From positions 2,542,001-2,606,000 of the forward strand of contig JAQOTA010000060.1 in assembly GCA_029532415.1 (NCBI GenBank): a stretch of DNA of 64,000 nt. Direction: 5' to 3'. Positions 53,884-64,000 of the stretch are shown piece by piece (the first letter of the stretch is position 1; every line of letters starts with the position of its first letter). The position numbers and the translations under genes were made by a program. Source of the stretch: Marasmius tenuissimus (taxonomy: Eukaryota; Basidiomycota; Agaricomycetes; Agaricales; Marasmiaceae). The notes under the pieces were generated by a model. The model had not been told where the DNA came from. It was given only the letters and a program-made list of their open reading frames with translations, and searched no databases.

Positions 53884-56800
53884 CTAAGATGGATACATAA
53901 CGTTGGACGGGAATACAATGCCGTCTGGTCTGACGAGTACAATGGGTCGTCGGCTTACGGTCTGGGACTCTGGTGGCAGACACCCCAGCACCTCCGTACA
54001 CCTCACCTCCACGAATGGCGAGGGGTCAGACCCAAAGAAGACGGTGACAGGGTCTGACTTGGAGAAATTCTCTCCGTATACCGTCAGCATTTTTGAAGCA
54101 TGAGGATTGGGTTTCGCTAGAACCGCCCTCGAGGACGCGCAGTTGGATTTAGGCGCTTCCGCTGCGCGATCTGGAGGAAGGTATTTTACGACACCAGGGA
54201 ATGGTGTCACGGGCTTCGACGGTATGGGGAACGACCCTGTCTGAGGGGCGTGCTGGTTGTCGTAAAGGACGGGGGGAACGTAGAAATTGTATCGGACTTG
54301 GTCTGTGGAATGATAGGAACCTAAGGGCTCGATTCAATGGAAGAAGTCAATGCTGACACTTACCTGTACCGACAATAGTCCAGACGCTGGTCTCTCCAAT
54401 ATCCACTTGCCAAAGGGCGCCCGAAGAGGCACCGGAGTCACTCGAAGAACCTCGTCGACCCGAAGTTACCGATCCTGCCGAGCTCGGACGACGACGACCT
54501 TTCTGAACCGTCTTGCCCATACCGCCGGCACTGGAAGTGGACCGTTTCTTCCTGACCCTGCCGCCATCGTTGCTAAGGAACTCCGATGTCGGAGAGTCTG
54601 GGCCATCGAGCCCAAAGTATTCACTAGTGGATGACACTGGCGTAGATGAGATCGGCGAGCTTGGTAAACCGGGTGACCCTGAACCATGACTTCCGCCGAC
54701 GTTCCATTGCCGGCCATCTACCGGACGGTAGGTGTTGACCTTTTCGCCCATGCACGATAGGAAGGCACCGGTAACTCCAGGCGTTCCGGGTTCTGGAATT
54801 ACCTTGTTACCGTCGTAAACTTCGAATGCCACCTTGTGGAGTTGTGATACGGGATCACCGCACACTTCTCCCGGGGCGCAGTAGTGGTCAGCTACGCCTT
54901 TGGCGCCCTCCTGTAGTCCCCCACCAACCACTGTCGTTTGATGGTCCACTTTTCGTATAATGAGGACCGGACTAACAACGCCAGAGGTGAGGCATTGCAG
55001 AACGACGGTCTGGTTGTAGTAAATGGGTATCGGGGACCCGTTGTTGGTGAAAGGAATCGCGTTTGGTGGCGGCGAGGGATAGTCGGGCTGGGGAGGAGGT
55101 GGTGGGGGAGCGTCTAATCCACCGGGAGGTTTATTGACGTCAACAATGTACATAACGAATGGATCTATGAAATCGGGCGATATGAGTTTCCATCGCAAGT
55201 AAATAAAGCAGTAAACCACTGACCCCAACTAGCGGTACGAGCAATGAATGAAGGAGTGGTTGCCCTCGTGCGCTGATCAAGGCCCATGAGGGGAGCGCCA
55301 TCAGAACCCTTGAAAGAAGAGCCCGATCCAGAGACGCAGAGATATTTAGTTGACACTGTTTGAGATCGTAGGCGGTGGAAAAGGGATATCGTTGAACCAT
55401 GATTGATGCAAACTGAACAACAGTGGTCAGTTACGGAAAGCTGACGGAAAAAATAGAACCTACGCTCCAAGTTCTTTGCACTCTGCCTCTTTTTGCTAGG
55501 CTTACTGATGACTTTGATGGGACGACTCGGGAAAACCCCGATGACCCGCTCTGGTTCATCGTCTGACCCAGCGGCACTTATTTTGACCAAGGCCTCGACC
55601 TTCTTCTTCTTCTCGTCGACGTCAGAGATGAACAGCTGTTTTCCAACACAGCGACCAATATATGTCGTTCCTGTAGGTGGGTCGCTGATATCAAACGGCT
55701 TTCCTGATGAACTGGTCCAATCGATGGAACCTTCTTGCGGTGCTGGTTCCCCTGATATGGAGACGATAACATGTGGAGGACAAAGCTTCGGGTCCTCTCC
55801 ACGACGGACGACATCACCCCACCAGGAGTTTCCAATCATTATAGCTGTTGGGGGTGGGCATAGAAAGCTTAAAAAATCAGACAGAAAGTTAGGATGATGT
55901 ATGAAGCGAGATCGTAACTACAAGACATACCGCTTCTCTGTACCGTATGATTTTTGGGCCACTTTACTTGACATTACAATCACAGTTCTTTCGCCAAACG
56001 CTAGGCGGTTCGGCGTTCGGACATACTGATCCAAGAACGGCCTGGGGAATTGAATAGTTAGTCACGATGTTGTAAGCAGCAACCTGGATCTATGATCTGA
56101 CCGAATGAAAGTCTGGAGATCACTGGAAGTACCCATTATAGACGGGTTGCGAAGACCTTGAACACGCGCCAATTCTTCATCAACGGGTGCCATCCGAAGT
56201 GAGAGGTCGTTATGAGGACTGGGAATGTATGGTGGTATCCTGTCAAAGCTGGGCCCATCTGCACGATAACCACTGTGACCATTCGTGGATGGCAGCCCAC
56301 GCAACAGGTCGTGGTTTTGTGAGATACCGTTGGAGTTGTTGGCATGACCGGGCTGAAAGCGTCCGAGGCTATCGGTAAATTGCTGCAAGGCAGCCGGGGG
56401 GAAAGACATCCCGTTGGACACGTTGCCCATAGCAAAGTCTTCCTGCATCTCTGAACCTGGAAACGATTGACGATCCCCGGCAAAGTCAGGATAACGCGAA
56501 GAGGCAAATTCTTTATTGTTGAATGGAGGAGGCATGGAGGGAACAGAGTCGCTTGGAGTGAGCGGGGAGACCTTGCCGCTGCCGTACGACGAAGGCAAGC
56601 TATGGACCATGTCGTAGGGCACGCCGCCCAACGACGAGACTGAGTCATTGAAGGATGTAGGGGAATACATGTGGGTATCGCCGTTCATTGCTGGGTATTG
56701 TGAAGGATTGGAGTCATTTCTGAAACGAGAGGGAGGGTAAGAGCTTGAATTTGGGTTGGACTGAGGAAAGAGGTCGTAGGAACGGTCCTGCTAATCGAAA

Positions 56801-56909
56801 CGCGGTGCCAGATGAGCAAGATGAGGGCAAAAGAGAAAAAACTGGGACCCACATCGAACTGAGTGTCGATATCCGTTGGAGGGTAAATTCTGTGATGGTG
56901 GTAGTCCAT
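53884..56909 (-). CDS. CSL-family transcription factor (CBF1/Su(H)/LAG-1 type)
   Basis: Nuclear DNA-binding factor of the CSL family, known in fungi as Cbf11/Cbf12 relatives. The probable first exon is MDYHHHRIYPPTDIDTQF at 56909, but its join to the next exon (MNGDTHMYSPTSFND at 56688 and down) is uncertain. A disordered N-terminal region follows, then RPFLDQYVRTPNRLAFGERTVIVMSSKVAQKSYGTEKR and FLCPPPTAIMIGNSWW, the N-terminal Rel-like core. The beta-trefoil part has VIVSISGE, GTTYIGRCVGKQLFISDVDEKKK, SKYLCVSGSGSSF-like TKYLCV and DPFVMYIVDVN. The final IPT-like domain has TVYGENFSKSDPVTVFFG and ends at a TAG at 53884-53886. Long Ser-rich inserts between the domains are common in fungal CSL proteins. 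About 800 residues. Confidence 0.88.
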
Positions 56910-59460
56910 GGGCAACCTGTGGAATGAGGGACGAGGATGAAGGAGGTCGGTAAAGACCCAGCGAGAAACAGGGCTAGCTGGTCTGGGGATCTCAATGAGG
57001 TTTGATCGGACACGTTCGGGGGTTGCCGATGCCCAGTTGGCCATTAAGCAACCCATCAATTTAACGCTTTTCTTTATATACTTAACAAATGTTTTCCTTT
57101 TTCGCTTAGATTTAGACATATTTTTCGACATATTTTCCTTCTCTTTTTACACGCTCGTTCTCCCCTTTCTGCTCGTTTTTCCCAGTGTAATCCTGTTCTC
57201 CTTCAACCAACTCTATCAGTTCTCTCGGTTCGCGCCTTCCATCTCGCCCCGGACTCTCTACAGTCTCCCGATTGCCCGTTTATGTGTTCCCTGCTCTCAC
57301 CCTTCGACCAGCCATGCGATTCTTCTGATCTCTCTCTCATTGGTCCTCGTTTTCGCTTTCTCCCGTCCCATTTGTTTGCCGGAAGCGGCACCGTTCAATG
57401 TCTGTCGTCCCTGCTGACTCCCTCATTCCGTAACAGATCTGTTTCGACGCTGTTTTGAACTACCTTCCTGGTTTACATTAAAGCCTTCGCCTGCCTAGTA
57501 ACCACTCGGCCATTCTGCATGCTGATTTGTTGCTTTTTGCCTTCCCTGATTGGCTCAACAAGCCACTTTTGACCATTGGTTTGCTCTTCCTACGTGCCTG
57601 GTCCTCCAGCTCTATCCTCCTTGACGAAATCCGCACGTCATTTGGGAGGCCAATTGACATATCCGTTCAAGAATTGCCTCCCTCCGGTGGCATTTTAGCA
57701 CACATGGCTATCTCCAATCAATTGGCCTACCTGTGTCCGTGACCATATCCTGACTGCTTTGATCGTCCCTTCGGACGAAATGTCTAGTCGATGTTTCTTA
57801 TGTCTTCATTGCATCTACCCTCTCTTTCAACGTAAGTAACGATGCCATTCAGCTGTGTCGGTGGTCGCTGAACCTGCATATCTAGCCGCAAATGTCGAGT
57901 CCGTTCTTGCATCAGATTCTTTGGAATGTTTTGATATGTCCAAGTCTTTTTTAGAATCTCCATCAACGGTTGTTGGCGGGGAAAGCCGCGGCGTTCTCGA
58001 GAAACATGCTAACCCCTTGGGAACATGATCTACGTATGTATTTGCCCTGTTTTCCCCCCACACACTTCTATTGCCCTTTGACAACGAAGAAGACCCGCTC
58101 AGAAGGGTAGTCGGCATTTTCCTTCAACGACAGTGTACTCATACTTCGGCCTTGTCAAATTTAGGGCCGACAATCAGGCTACCCTCTTTTTTGAACAACC
58201 TGACCAACGATCTTCTCTACCTCCACGGCATTTATCAGCTACTGATCACTTTCTTTATCGCGGATGTCAGACTCGCTCATGAGATCATAGCATCCTTCCC
58301 CTGATCTATTGACTCTCTCCTTCATGGCCAAAACGGTGAACTAACACAAGACTGAAGGTGATTATCGAGGTTGACCGGTCCCGCGCATCCAAGTAGATGA
58401 ATTGACTGCGCACCATTTTAGTGCCAATGTGGAAGCCGTCCCTATGCTGCGGCCCCGCTCGGGGGTAGGCATTAGGCACGCATGTATTATAGAGTATAAT
58501 ACTTGCCTTGTTGACGACTTTCTACAAGGGTGGGGTTGTTGGGCTGATGGTTGGAACAATAGGAGAACAACATGGACTCGGATTATTGGCACGTAGAGAA
58601 GCGCTCCCTCTTCGGCGTCGGTCGCTATTGGGTGGAGGTGGTCCTTGGAATGAAAGACTGGTGTACGTAGGCTAGTACGTAGGTTTACAACTTTGTGTGC
58701 ACCGAGCTCCCTACATACCTCTACATACCGTCAAAAGTTGGGGTGTTGTGATCACTATCAAATTATAACGGAGCGGTGTAGCATGTGTTATCACCCTCGA
58801 AGCAAGGTGAGAAGGTGGTTTCTCCGAGCTGGTTGCCGTATTGATTCGTACTCAGGGATTCGAAACTCGGGGCGTAAAGTGGGAGCACTTTATCGGCCCA
58901 TGCATTTGAAGTAGAGTCGTCTTGTCTATTTAATTCCGGTTGCGAAAGACACAACAAAAGTGCCAAGATGTCCACAGGAAGGTACAAGAAGCATGAAACA
59001 CCTGTACTGGCCCGACTAGGCAGCCGGCGCTCTGACTGAAGTAGTTCGAGGAGGCCAAGGAATGTACAATTCTATGTAGAGTGCTGGTGGCGGAAGATTG
59101 GAAATCTGGCACATCAAATCACATTACGTACGGTTGCTGAGTGGCCCGAGCAAGGCGGCGGCAGCGAGACCATCGTGCCAGCCAAGCGACCCTTGTGCTC
59201 GTACCACTAGCAACACCGAGACAGCTACCGACGACCTACAGCTCTCTCCGTTGTCCCTCAGCACTGTCGTCAACGACGAGGAGAAATATTCTTTCCGTGA
59301 TCCGTCCTTTTGCTCAGTACTTCAATCCGTGGATGAACCAGCTCTACGGAACCACTCTCTTTCAGCTTTAACAATTCATCCATCCCACATCCTATATTGA
59401 TTCAGCTCAAGTGTCACTATCGTTCAACTTATTCGGATCGAGGAAAACCTTAACAATTTC
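56910..59460. other. Gene-poor stretch upstream of the CSL gene
   Basis: About 2.5 kb. The first ~500 bp is pyrimidine-rich on the plus strand and probably holds the CSL promoter and leader. On the plus strand, 57527-57742 (PDWLNKPLLTIGLLFLRAW...) and 58071-58304 are open with protein-like content, and a further frame runs at about 57855-58026. They may be exons of an unidentified gene or a divergent transcript, but I could not chain them convincingly. Confidence 0.3.
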
Positions 59461-61131
59461 ATGTCATACCATCTCGAAACCTCTCGATCTCGTCAGACGC
59501 CAGCCCCCCTTCAATTTGAGCCTACATCGTTTAACAGTACATCGTCGTTCACCCCACAGTCACCTACCCTCCTCTACGACCTTCCTTCAGCTACCTCTCT
59601 ATCGCCTCCAAATAGCCCCAGGTCGTTGGTTCGATCTGCTTCTCCTCCTACATCTCCTGGTAGATCCAGAGCGAGCCGTAATGGACGGCGAAGTCCGACC
59701 CCAGGTGGGCGAAATCGGTCGCAGACACCCGCAGGAGTGGCGAAGAGTGATCTGGAGAAATTCTCAGAGTACTGCAGGTCATGGTGAGCACATCATCTAC
59801 GCCACAATCCTTCCAGAGTAATTCTCAACGCTGTTATTTATAGGTACTTTCATCAGGACGAAGAAGCAGGCCGACACATGACGAAGACGATGGCGAACCT
59901 ATCTCCCTCGCAGCGAGCTCCGTATTCTCGCTTGCAAGCCTCCATAAGGTCTGCGTACCACCGCTCAGTTAACGCAAGACGAGCTGCAGAGTTCAATGCT
60001 CACCTGAGTGCCACGCAACCCGGTGGCTCCTTGACTCCTCATGCAAGGTCCGATCCTATTGGTCCTGCCGCCATGAAGGAGCGGTATGAACGTTTCGAGC
60101 GTTTCCTGAGAAGTTGGTGCACCATGGGCATGCCAGGTCCCCAGCCGTTCTTCCAATCCCGTGAGTGTTATCTTTGTTTTCTCTTCTGTCTTTTGAAATT
60201 GATTCGGACTTCGCGGTATCTCTGTCTCTTCTCTGCTAGTTTGGGCTATCATGCGCTTGCAGGTTCTTCCGGAAAATGCTGGGGGTGCCGGCAGAAATAG
60301 AATAGAATGGGTATTCGACGATGCTGTGTTCAAGGAGGCAGCGTGAGTGCAACATGGTTTAAGGCTAAACTTTACAAAATTGGCTGAGCAAATTTTCTCC
60401 GTCCACTATCTGTTCTATTAGTGGAAAGGACTTCATGCTTGAAGCCATTGACGTCCTGAAGGGGGTGAGTAATAATTATTTTCTTTCTCATGCCAGGAAA
60501 GGCGAAATTTTACCTTATTGGACAGGTTCTCGGGTTCGAGGAGGTTCCTGTAACGAGGCGTACATCTACCTTTACTGGGGATGACCCTGATCCGGATTTT
60601 AACAATGAACATACGCGCTCCAATTCCCAGCCTCTTCTCAGTGGGCACTCTGGGGACCAGGTTGCTGTTACACGCCCCAAACGGGCGCGTGCACCTAGCG
60701 ATCCATTCCTGGACACCCCCGGCTTGTCGCGCTCCATGGGAAGCTCTTCTTCTAACCCATCCACTCTTACCTCGGACGAGGAACCATCGACCCCACCGCA
60801 ACAAGAACTGCCCATGGTATCCACACATCTTGTTTTCGACGAAGAGGAGGAGGAATATATGAGGATATGGACCTCACCAGCCAACTTAACCAATCCGGAG
60901 TATGCCTCCCTCGTTTCCTTATTTCCTCCGCATATCACGAGGAGATCGTTACCTTGCTTTCCTACCTCCTCGCGGTCCCGATCACTTGACATCGAAGAGG
61001 GACTCGACGAGGATAAGGATATCAATGTGGGCACCGGCACTATCCGGTTGAGTCGAGAGCAAAGGACCGATGGTTGGGACGGCGGCTGGTGGAACCGTTT
61101 TGTCATGTGGTGGAGAAGACTGTTTTGCTAG
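59461..61131 (+). CDS. Conserved basidiomycete protein of unknown function
   Basis: Five exons join in frame. Exon 1 starts MSYHLETSRSRQTPAP, is Ser/Pro/Arg-rich and ends DLEKFSEYCRSW. Exon 2 gives YFHQDEEAGRHMTKTMANLSPSQRAPYSRLQASIRSAYH and FLRSWCTMGMPGPQPFFQS. Small exons give LWAIMRLQVLPENAGGAG, RIEWVFDDAVFKEAA and GKDFMLEAIDVLKG, and a last exon begins VLGFEEVP and ends in WWNRFVMWWRRLFC. The conserved middle part recurs in agaricomycete hypothetical proteins. I know no domain name or biochemical role. The Trp-rich C terminus could bind membrane. The join between exons at SW/YF and KG/VLGFEE restores blocks I recognise. Confidence 0.75.
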
Positions 61132-64000
61132 GCCTGTTACCATCGACGAGTATCTAACACTATGATTTAAAGCTCTCCTTTATTGGACCTTTTGTGTAAC
61201 TGTTTTCCTGGACGAGAGCTGATCTTTTCCTCGATTGTATCCTTCTCAGAAGAATCGACGTCGTTTATTGTTTTTCTTTTAGCATTTGCCTCTTCAATGC
61301 AACGCTTCGACATTCAACAATCGGCACCACCACAACTACTCATCGGACCTATACTCTGCCTTCTACCGCACCTTCATCTCCTCGCATCATACCACCACTT
61401 ATTTAACCATCTTCTCGATCTTGTACCTGTCCGTGTACTTGTCAACATGAACCTCTTCGACAACTTGTCAATACATGTATTGTACACTTGTGGGGAAAAT
61501 CTTCAGCCTCCCGTCACTAAGTGGCTTCGGAGGCTTTATACCAATAGAGCTTTCTCCTGTGACGCAGTTCTTCGGTCGTCGAGTCTCTTTTGCGAGACTC
61601 ATGCCGAGGCGATGCCAGTTGTATCGACCGCAGCCAAGGATTCGGTTTTTGATCCCTGCTTGGACGGCCAAGGGAACGGTCAATTGAAGGAGTCGATGGT
61701 CCAGGAATTCGGGGTCCGACGACTGAACAGGACACAGAGGAATCGGTCCGTGCAAGAACCACGAAATTCACTACTATCCACGAGTCTAGCGAGCTCAGGT
61801 GCTCACTCGGTAGTCAGGCTAGCTCCGTCCGCTCGTTGGCTGGAATCATCCGAGAAATAAACGGCCTGATCCTCCGTCGTGCCGAAGGGAGGCGATCGTG
61901 AGTTGAACTGAACCACAACCCATATCCTAACTGTACCCGTCGTCTCAACCGACACAAAGTTCCTTAAATGACAGTATAGGACAGAAAAGCCGAGCCGGAT
62001 TTTACCCAAAACGACGGTGCAAGGAAAGAGATACAGAATAAGGGAATCAAGTCAAATGTGATCGAAAAACCATTGGGTGCCCTGGCTTCTGTGGCTAATA
62101 AATGAGGTACGGAGAGTCCCATTCCATGGCTCATTCACGGATGGTTCTTTCCACGGACTCGGGTTCTTTTGACCTTGCTCAGGATCAGGGCTTGTGCTCG
62201 ATGAGAAAAAGTCATTGTTGATGGAAAAGCAGCGGATTAGACTTGGTTCACGCGACATTGAGCTCCCGTTAGGGTTTTTCCACGAGGAGTGCGAGGCTAA
62301 TTTTGCGTTCGGTCCCGTACCCGAGGTTTTTTTTTGACGTTTACATGTTATAGGCGCGTTCTCTGGAGTCAATAAAAATCGGAGGGAGCGTCCGAGAGTC
62401 GGACAGGAACGTAGCAATGAGAATTGAATTTTAGAGCTGAGGGGGAGAGCGGCTATGTAGCCAATGATCGACACACACGTGTAGGATACGCCACATCGCC
62501 ACTGTGGTCAGTTTCGGGTCAAGAACCTGCTTTTCTTACTGAGTGGTTTGGGAAGGAACTTAAGGGATTTTCATCGCGTCGCTCCACCACAGAAGCTTGC
62601 CGGAGGAGGCGGATCCGGCCAGACGCCCTCGTGTATCACTGAGCGTACAACCCCAGTCGTACGGCAGGAAATGCCCTCAAGGACGGTTGATATGAAGGAA
62701 GTATTCATTTAGGATTTGACGGTTTTCTTGAGACCTTGTAAATCGATGATTATCCTCCCTTCCCACCATTTGAGAGCTCGTCGGGACGGCTGATGAGCAG
62801 ACTCAATTGCAAGTACTTCAAATCCTCGGATACAGAATGACCTTCTCCATCCACCTCCAAAAGTCGTGAGAGTGTGACCAGACCCTCTCGGACTTCACTC
62901 ACGCCATAGGAAACGATACTCAGTTTGTGGTGCGTGCTCGCCCGTCTCCATGCGGTCTCAAGAGCTAATGTGATCATTTCGGACATTACGCCCATTATCT
63001 GCAGAGACCCGCTACCTGAGGTCCTTCCTCGGGACTCAGGGACTGACAGTGGGATGGCGCGATGGCACGATAGTGGCACATCTCGCGCTCTCGATAAGCC
63101 AGGAGTCCCATAGCATCGTGTCTTCCTGAGTGAGTAGTTCTTACTAACCAGTTGTCACAAGAGGCAAGTATGCGAACTGCTCGGAGAATGCGTCAGTTCA
63201 AATGCATATTGAATCTGGGGCACTATGAAGCCAGGACTCGGAGGTGACGCTTGGGGTGAGGAACGTTGGTGGGAACGGAGGTAAGCCCCACCCTGGCCAG
63301 AGGCGTTTAGTACCATCTGCAAAGCGTTTCGAGGTAGTGATGTGCGAGCTGTTGGCGGGCGTAGATGGGTGAGAGGTCTGTCATAAACAAAACGAAAGCG
63401 AGGGGCTGTCTATCAGTCTCGTGTCGAATGAGTCCGAATGTTCGAAACGACCGGCTCTAGTGAGGCTGCGACTCAGGAGAAATGAAAGAAAAAGGTACCC
63501 GTGATGCGTCAGCAGGCTACAGAACGAAGCTGGAGTCTGAAGGATATGAACGAAGCCCAATACATCCTGTGGAGCATCATCGGAAAACGACAGATGGCGG
63601 ACATGGTACCTGTCAATTCATACGGTTGGATGAATGTTGCCGTGCTTTGCAGCGTCGAGCGGCAGCAGATAGGTTGAACTATACCAAATCCGATATCGAG
63701 GTTGAAAGTAATCACTGGCTCTCCTGACCAATCAGGGGAGTTGGGGCTGCGAAGGCCCAACGCGACCACACAACCCTCGACTCCCGTGGAAAGGCAGATC
63801 AAAAATTTAGATATTGCACAGATATTGGATGTGATAAGCAGTGATAGTACATTCACAACGAGGCAAGGACACGCACAAGAAAGACGCGTTTAGAAAGTAC
63901 ATATGACCGAGGAGACATATCGAGGGCAACGATAACGGCTGATTCTGCTTCAAGATAGGATGGGAAGCCAAGGTTTCAAGTCGCTAATTTAGCCTCGTGT
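61132..64000. other. Right-end stretch without a gene I can support
   Basis: About 2.9 kb. Long frames exist: plus 61183-61860 (225 codons, no motifs), minus 62052-62474 and minus 62750-63079. The last has a plausible helical run (MGVMSEMITLALETAWRRAS) and could be an exon. At 63503-63672 a plus frame with MNEAQYILWSIIGKRQMADM reads like protein and might belong to a gene continuing past the edge. None is recognisable. Confidence 0.3.

Noticed and set aside
58690..59400. Several plus-strand frames of 70-100 codons
   Set aside because: No recognisable motif and no splice chain into the 59461 gene.
61183..61860. 225-codon plus-strand open frame after the conserved unknown gene
   Set aside because: No motif, uneven composition, and frames on the other strand are open too; not enough to call a gene.
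1..64000. CRISPR array, insertion sequence, LTR retrotransposon or rRNA
   Set aside because: No spaced repeats, no transposase, reverse transcriptase or integrase motifs, and no terminal repeats seen while reading the translations.

Overview
The window is nuclear DNA of a filamentous basidiomycete, most likely an agaricomycete. Genes are dense and lie on both strands. Nearly all are split by short spliceosomal introns of about 50-70 nt with GT..AG ends, and the encoded proteins match fungal families, several of which I know from mushroom-forming fungi. I saw no CRISPR array, operon structure, insertion sequence or intact transposon. All homology calls come from reading translated exons by eye; no database search was run. 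Exon joins were inferred from splice consensus plus continuity of the conserved protein.

Layout: 1-1.1 kb, 3' part of TFB4 (TFIIH p34), followed by a decayed coding segment. 1.7-9.1 kb, a multi-pass membrane protein, two conserved unknown proteins and an UNC93-like MFS carrier. 9.7-16.8 kb, three minus-strand genes: BRE1 (histone H2B ubiquitin ligase), a fused allantoicase/ureidoglycolate lyase, and MTQ1 (release-factor glutamine methyltransferase). 17-19.2 kb, ERT1-type gluconeogenesis regulator. 20-29.6 kb, a PRA1-family protein, a small coiled-coil ORF, PEX5, a C2H2 factor and a hormone-sensitive-lipase-like enzyme. 30.3-32.1 kb, a Ser/Pro-rich protein. 32.1-39.1 kb is looser: a putative small membrane protein, a DUF2306 membrane protein, a threonine aspartase, and long stretches without a gene I can support. 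39.3-50.6 kb is compact housekeeping: SLU7, mitochondrial ribosomal protein uS9m, a CASP/Coy1 golgin, TFB1 (TFIIH p62), a PHOSPHO-type HAD phosphatase and a small membrane-anchored protein. 51.4-52.5 kb, a secreted kelch protein and a tRNA-Val(AAC). 53.9-56.9 kb, a CSL (CBF1/Su(H)/LAG-1) transcription factor. 59.5-61.1 kb, a conserved basidiomycete protein of unknown function. The last 2.9 kb holds nothing I can name.

The genes do not form one pathway. Themes are transcription and chromatin (two TFIIH subunits, BRE1, ERT1, CSL, C2H2), peroxisome and carbon or nitrogen use (PEX5, ERT1, allantoicase/ureidoglycolate lyase, lipase), and secretory membranes (PRA1, CASP). Several neighbours are divergent over 100-270 bp, and one convergent pair has stop codons only 9 bp apart.

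The most notable observations are micro-exons of 10 and 13 nt, two GC-AG introns, the enzyme fusion, and three single-base breaks in conserved reading frames, all at G/C runs. The three breaks look more like consensus errors in the assembly than real mutations. I did not find convincing evidence of an undescribed biological system.
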